A stretch of DNA of 64,000 nucleotides from Pelobates cultripes (taxonomy: Eukaryota; Chordata; Amphibia; Anura; Pelobatidae), in contig OW240914.1 in the NCBI GenBank assembly GCA_933207985.1, forward strand, positions 286,767,117-286,831,116, written 5' to 3'. Below the pieces are notes generated by a model. The model had not been told where the DNA came from. It made no database searches and saw only the letters and a list, made by a program, of their open reading frames with translations. The translations under genes were made by a program, and so were the position numbers. Below are positions 30,191-42,756 of the stretch, piece after piece (the first letter of the stretch is position 1; each line of letters opens with the position of its first letter).

Positions 30191-32897
30191 CCCTTCCCGA
30201 CCTTGGACGTGCAGGGTACGTCTGACCAAAAATGGTCCTTAAGGACTGCGGACGTACCCTGCATGTTCTGGGCCAATTAGAGCACTTGAAGCTATCATGA
30301 TTCCTTCCAGCTCTAATAGTATTGCAGCGATGACCGCAGAAAAAGTGGAGGCCTGGACTTACCTGGACCGGGACATGGGTGCATGATGACCAGCTGTGAA
30401 AATTCTAAGTTGTAAAACTGGAATGCGCACCCTCCAAATAAGGTCTAAATAAGGTCCAAATAAGGCCCCCAGAGAACCCGACACACCTATACATGGTGTC
30501 AGGATATTTATATCAGCAGACATTTTGTGCTAAAATAGAAATTAAAAGTGTATATTGCCAGAGTCACTCAGAACAGAGCAGACTCCATTTTGTTATCTTC
30601 AGGATAACAAAGACACATAATTTCCTTACTTTCACTAACCACTGAGCCTGAGCTAAGGAATGCATTATATAAACAAGCCAAGTGATAAGCAATGAAGCAG
30701 GGGGATAGAAGGCCCTGTCTAAATGTTAATGGAATAGAAATAATTTTGAACACAGACACTAGTGACAGAGAAGACTAAGTAATTAATTTTACTCTCTAAA
30801 TTTTACAAGGTCCCATTGTAAGTAAGGGGTGAAATTGAGTTTAGAACTGTCAATTTTAGAAATTACGATCAAAGTAGTTGCCACAAAGACTGAGACAAAC
30901 GCTTTGAACTGACAGCAAATTTAAGTTATGGTACTCATTTTAGATAAGCCAATATCGTCATCAGGAAAAGTTAACTCTTTCCTGGATAGGAAGGTTTAGT
31001 AAGGCAAGACTGCCCTCTATGGATCAAATACCTAAATTGCAATCTGCAGGTTGAACACACCTTTAGTTTCCTATTGGCCTTATCAACTAATGACGTACAG
31101 AGAGTCTGGCCCTTTAAAAGTTAGCACAAAGGGAAGAGAGAGGTTAGTTGGTGGACTTTTGGGCATTCAGATTTGGACAGGCAGAGAGAGATTCAGGACA
31201 CTCTCTGGGACTAACACTCAACTCTCAAACTCTCTTGGACACAAGAAACACTCCTTGACACTTAGAATTTACTGATACTTTCTAACCAACATCACTTTTC
31301 TCTATTACTAACGCACCTCCATACAACCAATCATACTTGCATGTTCGTGGGACTTCCTACTTATCTGATGAGAATACCTACATAACTGGTAATTATGCTG
31401 GTTTTATTTAATTAATTTAAATTAATTATAATTTACTAATAGCATGATATATGACTGGATAAATCACGGTCAGATTTCAATATTTAGAAATTGTAGTTAA
31501 CTAAATAATATATAGTTATAAACATTCCATTCTGCAGGTGGAATTAAGAATAATTATATATTAATGTGATATTATCACATGTTAGCATACCGTTGTTTTT
31601 ATCCAGGTGTATTGATTTACTCTAAAATAAGATAAGATATCTTTTTAGACAAATTAAATTCTGCTTTTGTAAAAATCTGGTAGAATTTTCTTATTGGATG
31701 GTTCCAGGAAATGATTAATGAGCTGGTTTGAATGTTATTTTAATTGAAAATTACATGAGAATAGGATACTTTATGCCTAGGAGTATCTAGCCAGCATTGA
31801 AAGGGTTACTCAGTTGATCTGTTAGCCAAGGTTTTACTTTCGCTGTGTGAAGCTTTACTTTCTGTCGGTGAAGTACCCTCATAAATCTTACTAAGTGACA
31901 GGTGATGCTGCAGCTTTCTAATGTGTTTAGCCATTGCCATTGTATTACATACCATCTTTCTATCCTATACATGTAAAATCTAATTCTATGAAAGTTTTTG
32001 AAAGGGCATGTGTTAATGATATTAAACAAATGAAAAAGAATAAGAGAGATAATTTGACAAAAAAAGAGAGACAGGCTATGCAAAATTTAGGGAAAGATTC
32101 CCAAATAGTAATCAAGCCAGCAGACAAGGGAGGAGGTGTGGTTTTAATGGATAGAGATAAATATATCTATAGAGATTAAACGTCAATTAGAGGATAGTAA
32201 TACTTACAAAAAATTAGAAAAAAATCCACAAACAGATATAAACGAGAAATTTATGAAATATTTGGAGAAAGGTTTCTCTAAAGGTATTATAAACCAAAAA
32301 GAGTATACATTTTTAAATGTTAAATCACCCAAAATCCCTGTGATATATACCTTACCAAAATTACACAAGGATGTATCCAACCCCCCAGGAAGACCTATTG
32401 TCTCAGGGGTTGGATCTCTTTTATCTAATATGTAGACATACACCTTCAACCATTAGTAAAAAAGAGTCCATCCTATTTAAAAGATTCTATGAGTCTATTA
32501 CAATGATGACCAGCTGTGAAAATTCCAAATTGGAAAACTGGAATACGCACCCTCCAAATAAGGTCTTTTAGTCTTTTAAAATTTAGAAACTATTTAGCAT
32601 GGGTGTTTTTTGGCGGTTGTAGATGTGTAACAGATTTTGGGGGTCAAAGTTCGAATAAGTGTGTTAATTTTTTCATTATATTTTGAAATAGTTTTTTATA
32701 GTAAATTATATGATATGATGAAAATAATGGTATCTTTAGAAAGACAATTTAATGTGATGAAAACAGTATATAATATGTGAGGGTACAATAATTGAGCAAG
32801 AGGAAAATTACAGATAAACACAAACACAGCAGAAATGTAAAAAGTGCCCTGGTCCTTAACAGAAAGAAAATTAAAAAATGGTCTGGTCACTAAGGGG
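30191..32897. mobile_element. TTAA-type DNA-element mosaic
   Basis: Left end CCCCTTCCCGACC after TTAA (30187-30190); right end GGTCACTAAGGGG before TTAA (32898-32901). The ends are imperfect inverted repeats of the same kind as the 72-bp MITE. Internally a block GATGACCAGCTGTGAAAATT occurs at 30388 and again at 32507, and once more outside at 33832, so at least two related copies or a duplication are involved. Between 30.5 and 31.9 kb is non-coding sequence of unknown origin with a promoter-like CCCTTTAAAAG. A Penelope RT fragment lies at 31.9-32.4 kb. One 2.7-kb element is possible but unproven. Confidence 0.4.
31935..32440 (+). pseudogene. Penelope-like reverse transcriptase fragment
   Basis: Plus-strand sequence encodes NLTKKERQAMQNLGKDSQIV then IKPADKGGGVVLMDRDKY, the N-terminal hallmark of Penelope-like RTs, and after a one-base frameshift near 32175 QLEDSNTYKKLEKNP and PKIPVIYTLPKLHK, NPPGRPIVSGVGSL. 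These correspond to RT blocks 1-3. The palm YADD region is absent, so it is a short internal fragment. It is on the opposite strand from the insertion at 18.6-20.1 kb and covers a different part of the protein. Confidence 0.8.
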
Positions 32898-32901
32898 TTA
32901 A

Positions 32902-33296
32902 ACACAATCCAAAAGGTTGCATTATAGAATTGTGGAAACACAACAACGGGACGTATGAGAGGGTATCTATTAAGGCACATATTGAAGGTCATTTCTATTT
33001 TTTATCATGCATTAAATGGAGCTTTTATTGTCTTTGTTTTAATTAAGGAGAAACTATTTTAAGATTTGCAATTAGCTAAGCTATTATAAACTGATATTTT
33101 TAGTAAAGTAAATTAGCTTACATTTGTGAGGTACATCAGCCAATGATTAAAATTAAAATAAAATCGACTCTTTAAAGCTAACTTTCTCTCATCACAATAG
33201 TGTGTTTTATTTGTAATCTCACTCAAGTAGTGAAGAATTTCAGATAGAATCAACATATTTATCACGAAGAATAGACTATGACATCACAATGTCAGC
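32902..33296. other. AT-rich spacer, no gene seen
   Basis: Contains GCTTACATTTGTGAG and AAAGCTAACTTTCTCTCATC, words that recur at 37.5-37.6 kb, so part of it may belong to an unnamed dispersed repeat. Confidence 0.4.
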
Positions 33297-33300
33297 TTAA

Positions 33301-33585
33301 AGGACCACTATAGCCTTAATGAAGTGGTCTGGGTGGTCTGGGTCCCAGGTCCAGCTAGGATTAACCCTTTTTTCTATAAACATAGCAGTTTCAGAGAAAC
33401 TGCTATGTTTACATAAGGGTTAATCCAGCCTCTAGTGGCTGTCTCTTTGACAGCCGCTAGAGATGCTTCCGCACTTCTCACTGTGATTTTCACAGTGAGA
33501 AGACGCCAGCGACTGGCTCCTGCCACGCATGCGCATTCAGCCGAGGAGGAGGAGAGTCCCCCACCTGGCACTGGAGAAAGAGGTA
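33301..33585. mobile_element. Miniature element of the AGGACCACTATAG type
   Basis: Follows TTAA at 33297-33300 and starts AGGACCACTATAGCCTTAAT then GAAGTGGTCTGGGT. It contains hairpins CATAGCAGTTTC/GAAACTGCTATG and TTCTCACTGTGA/TCACAGTGAGAA. The right end is not intact. Confidence 0.55.
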
Positions 33586-33599
33586 AATTTAATAATATA

Positions 33600-34140
33600 T
33601 AACAGGAACTGAGAATCCATGCCTAAAGTACAATGAGACAAAAACAACACACAAAAAAGTGATTACCCAAAAGTTTGACAAAGACTGGTGGAAGAATTAG
33701 TGCATGGCAAGTGTTAAAATACCACCATTTGAAATACCTTAGGGTGTCTACTTTTCAAAAATATATGGTTTGATGGGGGTAAATTACATTGGCCAACTTC
33801 ATAAATGTCCCAAATAGGACTTGGGTGCATGATGACCAGCTGTGAAAATTCCAAATTGGAAAACTGGAATGCGCACCCTCCAAATAAGGTCTTTTAGCCC
33901 CCAGAAAGCCCAACACACCTATACGTTGGGGGTATCACTGTACTCAGGAGATGTTGCTGAACACATATTGGGGTGTTCTTTGGCAGTAACCATTAAAGTT
34001 TCAGTACATGTATTCTTAAATTGCTATGTGTGTCAAAAAAATCACCAATTATTTAATTTTTTTTTTTTAATTTGGCATAGATTGGTGGTAAAATGGTTGA
34101 ATGAAAAGAGCATGCAAAGAGTCAAAATACCCTATGGATA
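33600..34140. repeat. Further fragment of the TTAA-type DNA element
   Basis: The GATGACCAGCTGTGAAAATT block at 33832 and AACACACCTATACGTTGGGG match the segment at 30388-30490 in order. Non-coding; ends unclear. Confidence 0.5.
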
Positions 34141-36281
34141 CTAGTGCAGACTGTGAGATATGGATAGAAATATGGACACATCGATTAATACGTTTACAGT
34201 AGCTGGGAACAACTGTTAGCACTATTCCATCTAGTGGCAAATAGGTAGAATACAGGAACATTAAACCAAGCATTATATGCAGGAACAGAATTTTAAAAAG
34301 ACATATTCAGTTATATTTTGCAATACAATGAGAAGATCCATCTCCCTGCCCTTTTTAATAATTTTTACATAAAAAACTGTTTGTAGTATTTAAAAAAACA
34401 CACATTTCTCTGTGTCTTTCTATCTCACCTCTATCTCACCAGGATTTCATTATGGTGGACTCGCTATTGTGGTCTCTTTAAAGATGATGGTAAGGAGGAT
34501 AGAGATTAAGACATATGCTTTGTTCCCCCCTGTTACTAGCGATTTTATTGCTTATTCCACCATTTAGTTTTTTCTTGTGTTATTTTGGTCTTTTTGTTGT
34601 GTCTAATCTTGTGAGATCAAAATGTGATGCTATATATGTCTATTTGCTTATTATGAATGAGTAACTTTTTATTTTTATATGTTAATGTTAGGTCTTTTTT
34701 TATATATATTTAGCATGCATGCTTGGATGAAATTTGTTTCTTTCTGTAATGGCACCATTACAATTTTAGTGGTGTGTTCTGTGATTCTATAAAAATAAAA
34801 TAGACAGTGGCTGGATATGACCTGGTATACCATGACATGATTTATGTTACCTTCTATATGACAAAATTTGTTTAATTGATCTCCATTGTATTTTTTATGT
34901 GACTTTTTCATGTTTTATATTTTATCTTTTATGAAGTTTGTGAAACTATATATAATCTTATGTTGATGTGGATTTGTTGGTACCCTTCACATTCTCTCAA
35001 AAATAATTATTATAAAAAAAAACACATTTAATTTTGCTTGATGAATTAATAATGTTGTTATGATTTCATGTTAAACAAGTGTTATAATTTTATAATAAAT
35101 TCACTGTGAAATATGCTGCACAGTCTTATCTTGGAAGGTATGTCCCTGTTTTGTCTTGCCTGGTATATTTTTTTCCTCCTCATTAAATTATCCAAGTATT
35201 TGTTTGACAGGTTTCATAAAATAAGTGAAAAGAATTGGGTTTCTAACAGACAAATGGATAATTATACAGGGCATGCCCTAGACACCACAGGCTTCATTTA
35301 AACTAAGCTAGGATATTCATAAAACCCTAAATTCATTTATTTTTCACAAATATTGCCTTCTCTGAAACTCAAAAAATGAAATGCACTCATATGCTGTATG
35401 TAAGGTTAATGAGACAAAAATATCAAAGGTGAGATATACACTACAAAGGGAAAATAAGATCAGAATTGCAAATAGAAATTTGAAAGATTTTCAGAAGCTG
35501 ATATCAATTACAGAAAGAATGAATTGAAAACAGTATCTCCTGAACAGCCTGTATCCATCCACCTACACTGTAGATCAGAGCCTACATCTCACAAACACAC
35601 TCAAATGTGAGAGGGATAGATGTATGTATTTAGTTAGAAATGTCACACACTATAAAGCAGGGATGATGTAAGCAGTTTGATAACTCTGCACCGCTCCCTT
35701 GTGATTGCATCATCACTTTCTCATTTATAATCTCTCTTTCTGTTATTTTTCTTATGTCTCTTTTTTCATTTTCTTTTTATCTGTTTTTTTTTCATCTGCT
35801 CCCAAAATTAGGCCAAAATAGTCATATTAGATAATGTTACAAAACCATGTGATTGAGCATAGACTTTCTTTTTTCTAAGTAACACAGACTGAGGTAGATG
35901 CTTGTAGTTAATAAAAACCACAGACTATCACGCTTGGCACAGACTTAGCCGCACCACCTTGCTACATTAGTCTTGCAAGAGCTGATCCTTAACTTTCTAT
36001 AAAAATAAAATCCTAAAATATACAACTGAACAGAAACTGTGGCAATTGGAGCGGTGGTACATAAAGAAATCAGCAGACACTTACATCCCTCGCATAGCGA
36101 AGTGTATACATCCCACTGGCCATGCTACAGCAATTTTTCCTAACTTGTTTCTATCTTTCTGTTATATCTTTATTTTTTACCTTGACAGCCTGTCCGGCTA
36201 CGTATGCAAAGAAGTACGTTGTTTGGAATATTATAACCAATATGTTCCCCATACTTGATACCTGTACTGTTGCATTGCACA
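34141..36281. other. AT-rich spacer, no gene seen
   Basis: Short open frames only. No repeat structure recognised. Confidence 0.55.
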
Positions 36282-36384
36282 CTAGGGCTAGGGACTAATG
36301 AAAGTATTTAGAAAATTGGGCAGACTAGATGGGCCGAATGGTTCTTATCTGTCGTCGCATTCTATGTTTCTATGTTTCTATGTG
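36282..36384 (+). mobile_element. 3' end of the CR1-like LINE family
   Basis: GGGACTAATGAAAGTATTTA, GATGGGCCGAATGGTTCTTA and three TTTCTATG units match the 3' end at 15.5 kb in plus orientation. Only about 100 bp of 3' UTR is present: a strongly 5'-truncated insertion. Confidence 0.8.
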
Positions 36385-36629
36385 TTCTCTCCGATCTCAA
36401 TGTACTTTATCATCAACTGCTATCATTGCAAAAATAAAGAAAAAACAGACTATGGAGATGCTTGAAGGAGGACATACCATGGAGAAACTTAAGGAAAATA
36501 TATACTTGGGATATGCTAAATGGACTGGTGAGGGAGACAGACGGAGGATACACTTTGGAGGAAGACTTACTGGAGAGATGCTTGGTGAAAATAGACTGAC
36601 TCAGAACATTCTAGCTGAATACGGAATGG
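36385..36629. other. Unassigned, no gene seen
   Basis: Purine-rich on the plus strand with GGAGA-type words; no structure recognised. Confidence 0.4.
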
Positions 36630-36637
36630 GAGATGAT

Positions 36638-36965
36638 TAGAGATGTTGCGAACCGTCCGCGAACTTCTCGAGAACGGTTCGCTGCGGTTCGCCATGAACC
36701 GTTCGCGGTGAACTCCGGTCAGCTGACACATCCCGGCCAATCTCCAGCAGACCCTCCCTCCCAGACCCTCCTACTTCCTGGACAGCATCCATGTTGAAGG
36801 CAGCTTCAACATGGATGCTGTCCAGGAGGTGGGAGGGTCTGGGAGGGGGGGTCTGCTGGAGATTGGCCGGGATGTGTCAGCTGACCGGAGTTCGCCACGA
36901 ACGGTTCGTGGCAAACCGTGGCGAACCATTTGCGAGAAGTTCGCGGACGGTTCACGACATCTCTA
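36638..36965. mobile_element. 328-bp near-perfect palindrome: hAT-type foldback MITE with 8-bp TSD
   Basis: Ends TAGAGATGTTGCGAACCG and, in reverse, TAGAGATGTCGTGAACCG. The flanking 8-mers are identical (GAGATGAT at 36630-36637 and 36966-36973), matching hAT target duplications. Each arm is about 160 bp and pairs along its full length with perhaps one mismatch in ten; almost no loop is left (around GTTGAAGGCAGCTTCAAC, 36793-36810). It is much richer in G and C than its flanks and contains GGTTCGC/GCGAACC words. A transcript would fold into a long hairpin. Confidence 0.9.
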
Positions 36966-36973
36966 GAGATGAT

Positions 36974-38283
36974 AAAATAGGGGATGAGATACACTGGGAA
37001 CAAACTAGAGTGGGATACCTTTGAATAGATGCTTGAGGGGGAAAAGACACACAGAGGAGTTACTAGAGTAGGAGAAAAGACAAAAATAAGGAACATTAGC
37101 AGACAAAAACACGAGATTTATAAGAAAACATTTAATAAAAACAACAACAAATTTTAATTATGAAGAAAGGCTGGAAAATTGTTCTTTTTATTTTTGAAAA
37201 ACAGTGACTCAGAGTGTATATGATAGCCCTATACAAATATATACAGGGTTAAAGGGACACATCTCAATGACACATCAACAATGGGGACAAATCTACGATT
37301 TAAAACATTGCAGTTTTTTATATTGTAGGGCTAAATCCACCCCTTATAGAAAAACTGCTCTTTCTGAATATTCTCCTGACACAGAGCCATTGATAGAGTT
37401 CCTCGATGATATGGGGTAGATTATTTGAATGTGAGAGTGGCCTTGATGTAGTGACATTATAGTCTACCAAGTCAACAATCCATGGCAGTGGCATTAGCTT
37501 ACATTTGTGAGTTATGTAATCTGATGATTTAAAGAAAATAAAATAGTTTCTTTAAAGCTAACTTTCTCTCATCACAGTACAGTGTGTTTTATTTGCTGTA
37601 ATCCCACAAATAGTGAAGGATTGCAGTGGGAATAAAACACATTTATCACAAAGAACAGACTGTGACATCATAATCTCACCATAACATCACACTGATTCCT
37701 GAGTCTGATTTAATGTTGTCATGTGTTTCCATGGATACCAGGGCAGACTGTGAGTGAGAGGGCAGCCAATGTATATGTATATTTGTCAGGAGAACACATA
37801 GATTAGGTGCTTCCTCAATGCATCCACAGTGTTCCTCACTGACTCGCACCCTAATGAATGCTTTATTTGCCAAATCATAGCACTTGCCCTTCTATGAAGT
37901 AATATTTCACTCTTACATCTGTGTGTCTGCCTAATACAGAAGTGGAGGGTTAACCTAGTTGTGTAAAAACAGATGATTTTTTGTAATATTTAGTTAATTA
38001 TTTTTGGGCAAGAGTCTATTGTTGTAGAAATGTTAAATATTTCTGTTGGAGTCTTTTGGAATTTTTCAAATGTTATCTGTGGAATGTTTTGATAGCTTAA
38101 CCTGCAAGATCAGTATCTAGTTAACTGTGTCATTTTATAATATAACTGAATATGCCTAATATTAGCATAATTTATACATTTGGAATTAATACATTTTGTT
38201 ATTCATGCCTCTCAGAGCTGGGATTTTAAAGGGAAACTGAAACGACCCAGGGTTTTCAATATTATGTTTATGTATCTCTATAT
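36974..38283. other. AT-rich spacer, no gene seen
   Basis: Short open frames only. Shares a few words with 33.1-33.3 kb (AGCTTACATTTGTGAG, AAAGCTAACTTTCTCTCATC), which hints at an unnamed repeat. Confidence 0.45.
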
Positions 38284-38287
38284 TTAA

Positions 38288-38839
38288 AGGTACACTATAG
38301 TCACCAAAACAACTTTAGCTTAACGAAGAAGTTTTGGTGTATAGATCAACTTTAGCTTGAAGTTTCACTGCTCAATTTTCTGCCATTTAGGAGTTAAATC
38401 ACATTTGTTTCTGCTTATGCAGCCCTAGGTACACCTATCCTGGCTGTAACTGACAAAGCCTGTACAAAAAAAAATGGTTTCCTTTTCAATCAGATGTAAC
38501 TCACTTTAAACTATTTTATCTGCTGCTCTGTAAATTGAACTTTAATTACATACAGGATGCTCTTGCAGGGTCTAGCAAGCTATTAACAGGCAGGAGATAA
38601 TACATGCTAAATTAAACAGACTTTGCAATAAAGCAAGTATAAACAGTAGATGACTCTTTACAGGAAGTGAGTAGGAAGGCTGTGAAAGTCACATGCAAGG
38701 AGGTATGACTAGGTTTGAATTAACAATTTGATTTAACTGCTAAATGGCAGAGAAGTAATCAGTGAGACTTCAGGGGCATGAACAATATACCGAAACTGCT
38801 TCATTAACCCAAAGTTGTTTTGGTAAATATAGTGTCCCT
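38288..38839. mobile_element. 552-bp TTAA-type miniature element
   Basis: Flanked by TTAA at 38284-38287 and 38840-38843. Left end AGGTACACTATAGTCACCAA and right end, in reverse, AGGGACACTATATTTACCAA are inverted; the pairing continues through AACAACTTTAGCTTAA / TTAACCCAAAGTTGTT and CATTTAGGAGTTAAATC / GATTTAACTGCTAAATG. It has no open frame of note. Mobilisation by a TTAA-specific transposase is inferred from the flanks. Confidence 0.85.
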
Positions 38840-38843
38840 TTAA

Positions 38844-39712
38844 CAAATATATAGGTGAGGTGTTAAAATTCAAATTAAATTTAGAAAACTGCACCTCTTT
38901 ATTCTGCAAATGGGTTTGTCCATCTTCTCTTTCAGCCACTGTTACAAACACTATTAAAAAAATCAGAAATGACATGAAGCAATGTTTATATTTCTACTTT
39001 TAATTTACAATGTTTACTGTGGCTTTGACTTGTCTCAAGTAGAGTATGGTGTCAGATAAGTGCCTTGCCAAATCCCCCCCAGTTGAAGCCCCTAACTGAA
39101 CTGAAGCTACAACGGTATTGGTGCTTTCTAGTTCAAATAAATATGCAATTTTTCAGTGTACAATTTTTTGGTATTTATTATAGATTTGCTATAATAAATA
39201 AACTTCCTGTGCATGTCCTATGCTACAAGTTGTGTCATAAATGTTACTCGCCACTGCAAGCCACTGTGTACCCTCCATGGTTGAATCTCACTCACCGAAG
39301 GCTAGCAGTAAGTGGAAAGTTTAAGTCCTGTATACTGTTTATGTAAATGTGTACCTCTCAAAATACAGGAAGCAGAGAATTTAGATTACCAATCCTACTT
39401 GTTAAGAAACATGTGTTTACATATCTAAATCACTCATAGAGAAATGTATGGGAAAGGCAAGAAAAAAATGATATTCAAAGATGTGTGTGTGCAGAAAAAT
39501 GTTACAACAATAACAGCTAAAAATCCTCCGCACCCTCTCCGAAGCACCACTAAAACTCATTTGACACCCTCTAAAATGCACAAACTAACCTTCAAACATG
39601 TACTCTCAGACACTGAGGTGCTGACCTTATGCTCCCACTCATTCAGTTCTAATTGCAAACAGGCGAATGGCACATCTGTACAGGACCAAACTAACTCTTA
39701 TTAGCACGTCTG
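38844..39712. other. Spacer, no gene seen
   Basis: No recognisable domain or repeat; short plus-strand open frames only. Confidence 0.5.
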
Positions 39713-39721
39713 AGATGAAAT

Positions 39722-40412
39722 TAGGGGTGTGCATGGGAAAAATTTTTTGGTTTGGATCGGAAATTCAGGTAAGTAAAAAAATGTGTCTGCTTTGGCAATA
39801 GCCAATGGCATTCAGTCCGGTTCGGCACTGATGAATGTCATTCACTTCGGACATTCATAAGCATCCGAATGGCATGAAATTCATACGAATGTACATTCGG
39901 AACGAAACAAATTGCACATGTCTACTTTATATATCCTAAATAATAATTGGCTTAGGATGTTTGTTCGATGCAGTCATGTGCAGTAGAGAGTGCATGGGAC
40001 AAATATCCCATGCCAGGCAGTGAGGGAGCAAAGTACTTACTGTGCTCTTGCAGCACAGCTCCCTTCAGGGTCCGCTGGCAGCCGTGATGTGACGCGTACA
40101 GGATATGATGTTATTGCACAAAATGGATTAGTTTGGTGGTCAAGATTCCTGTCATCATTCACGTAATTTTCCCTCCCTCTCTCTTGTTTTGGCACTTTTC
40201 AGAAATCCAAATCACTTCAGCACTTCGGAGCTTCGGCACTTCCGAACTACCGAGCTTCAGCACTTCAGAACTACCGAGCTTCAGCACTTCAGAACTACCG
40301 AGCTTCAGCACTTCGGACTTCTGCCCTTCTGGACTTCGTAAGCATCCCAATGTCCGAATGGCATGAAATTTGTACAAATTTACATTTGGAATGGAACCAA
40401 TCGCACATGTCA
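39722..40412 (-). mobile_element. Non-autonomous hAT-type element, second copy, internally rearranged
   Basis: Starts TAGGGGTGTGCATGGG and ends CGCACATGTCA; flanks share AGATGAAAT (39713-39721, 40413-40421), an 8-9-bp duplication. The right half matches the 6.6-kb copy in reverse, including CTCTTGTTTTGGCACTTTTC and CTTCGG/CTTCAG triplicates at 40234-40315 (a 24-bp unit repeated three times). An internal end-like sequence ATTGCACATGTCTA at 39912 suggests one copy inserted in or fused to another. Confidence 0.75.
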
Positions 40413-40649
40413 AGATGAAATGAGAGATAAATACTTTGTGCAGTTTTATGAGGAAATCAACACTTTATACTCTGGAGTGGAAGGAATATAATGGGGGCAT
40501 ACTAACAGGGTTATTCATAAAAGAGCAAACTCAAAGTGAATTCAATGGGAATTTAACATCAAAGGCAAGAGTAACTAAACTGAAATCATGGCTGAATTGT
40601 AGAATTTTCCTAATCTGGCAATTTTCAACTTAAAAATAAAATTCACTTT

Positions 40650-41150
40650 AAGGTTAATGGTAGCAAAATTTTGGAGATGGTTGCTGAGGAAAATCAGGGT
40701 GTAGGTATTGATATAGAGAAAGAAGGATTGCAAAGGAAGTTGAGAATCCACAAACAAGTTTTTTGGTAGAGAATTACGGAGAAGAAGCAGGTAGAGAAGG
40801 AATGGGATTTGAGACAGAAACATTTTGGCAAATATATTCCAATAAATCTTCCATGTATAGAATAGCTTGCAGATGATATTGCAAATTTTTAAAGAGGGTT
40901 GTTGAGTGAAATCAGAGTGTAGGTATGGATTTAGCTGCTTGTAGATAATATTGCCAAATTTGGGGATGGTTGCCAAAATAAATCAAAGTATGGTACGGAT
41001 TTAATGGCTAGCAAATGATATTTAGACATTTTCGAGATTGTTGCTGACGTGAATGAGAGTGTTGTTAAGGATTTCATTGCTTGCAGATAATATCACAAAT
41101 TTTTAGAGATGGTTGCTGAGGAAAATGAGTTTGTAGATAGGGATTTAATC
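40650..41150 (+). repeat. Divergent tandem repeat with about 72-bp period
   Basis: Units begin GCTTGCAGATGATATTGC (40865), GCTTGTAGATAATATTGC (40937), GCTAGCAAATGATATT (41007) and GCTTGCAGATAATATCAC (41079), each followed by a GATGGTTGCTGAGGAAAATC-like middle and GTAGGTATGGATTTA-like end. A fifth copy at about 40657 is separated by 140 bp of other sequence. Copies differ strongly, so the array is old. Not coding. Confidence 0.7.
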
Positions 41151-41849
41151 AAGAATCAAGGTGAATCAAGATCGTACACAGCGAGTATGATGATGATGAT
41201 GCAATCTGGAGGTAATGTTCTGCAGTCACTATATATTACATGGGGAAAAAATAGAAGACAATGAACATACAATAAGAAAGTATAGAATTGAGACAAAGAG
41301 AGGTTGATAATAATCAAGAAGTCAGAAAATATCCATGGTCACAAACTTACAGAGAAGGGAAGGTGGCATTGAAAGACGTTTTCTGTAGAGATTCATCAAC
41401 ATGAATTTGTATGGAAGAGCTGTACCTAGGGGACAGGAAGAAGCCAGGGTGCTAGCCTCACTACTGGGTGTAATAGGATAATGGGAGGTTGGTACAGTCA
41501 GACATACTGAGATATGAAGGAAAAGTGAGGGATTGGGTTAGAAAGGAACTGGGCAGTCTATACTGAGAATGTGTAAAAGATAAGAGAGAGATGGCTGACT
41601 GGATATGTGGAGGTAGTGTGATTGCAGTGATAGAAGGCTAAGAGAGAAAATGCATGGAATCATTAAAGAGCACATGAATGTAGGGGATGGTAAGAGTAGT
41701 TGAGGGAGCCGAGAGGACAGTTTGGAGTGTAGGAAGAGATCAGTCAAAAATTTGTGGATAAGACAGTTGAAGACAGACCGCTGGCGTACTGAATGCCAGT
41801 TGAGTTTTTAAAAAAGGTATCCCTTTTGTACAAGAAAGCAGTATGTAAC
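41151..41849. other. Purine-rich spacer, no gene seen
   Basis: The plus strand is rich in A and G (GAGAGA, GGAAG words). No structure recognised. Confidence 0.45.
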
Positions 41850-42680
41850 TGTGACAGAACACCTGGTCACCAAGGGCTGGTAAATGTCTCCCAACCACCA
41901 CCTCCCTCTAAAAAGGACTATATTCACCACATTTACTTCTCCAGCCCATGTCTCCCAGCCCAGTGCCCTCTCCAGTGGCCCAAGAGTCATCGCAGGCCAG
42001 CAGGGAGTTCATAGAGGCACGTCGCTCCTGACTGGGAGCAGCCTCTAAACCCTCTGGAACTCCTGATCGGATCACCGATTTGCCTGCAGTTCCCGTAAAT
42101 CTTTGTTGATGGTGCTCTCGGTCCCAGAGTCACCTATCATAGCACTATTCGGATGGGTAATAGTGGAGGTGGTGAGGCATTGAATGATACCTAGGACTTG
42201 AAAGAGCTTCAAGTACCAATAGAAAGCGCAGGATTCTGCTGGGAAATTCTGTGCCAGATCGGAGGAAAGTCACTGCCCGTTCAAAACTTTACTTCCAGCT
42301 AACTCTGGACAGCCACTTCTGATCTGAGCACTCAGAAGAGAGCTTTCCAGGAATGGCGTTTGTTTAGGAATATGAGCACGGGAACCCTGTTATTTATTAG
42401 GATTTAACTGGTGGCGCTAATGTCTGGCCATTAATTAAATTATCTGGTCAAGTATGGACACCTAGGCTCCAGGTATGTTGCAATATGTATTGTTCTCCTG
42501 TGAACCTCCTGTTGAGGACGCAGTTATAAAAGTGTGTCATTCACGCAATAAAAATTGTTCTACTTTACCCTGCAATAAGTTTCGTCTAGTGCTTGGGGTG
42601 AATCTACTATTACAGCTATAAACACTATATTATGCTCTCTGAGCTATAATACCTATATAATGTAGTCCTTGGCGGTGACA
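41850..42680 (+). mobile_element. LTR-like sequence, uncertain
   Basis: A GC-richer 830-bp block starts TGTGACAGAACACC and can be taken to end GGCGGTGACA. Near its right end it has a TATA-like GTTATAAAAGTG (42523) and a polyadenylation signal AATAAA (42548) spaced like an LTR core. No target duplication and no good inverted ends were found, so it may be an LTR fragment or another promoter-bearing repeat. Confidence 0.35.
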
Positions 42681-42724
42681 CTCTTGGTCCCCTGTGAGTA
42701 GGCCATCAAAGTAACTTTACTGAC

Positions 42725-42756
42725 GATAGATAGGTAGATAGATAGATAGATAGATT
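42725..42756 (+). repeat. (GATA)n microsatellite
   Basis: About eight GATA-type units with one interruption. Confidence 0.9.

Noticed and set aside
41850..42680. Complete solo LTR
   Set aside because: The core promoter signals fit, but no target duplication and no proper inverted ends were found, so only a low-confidence fragment is reported.
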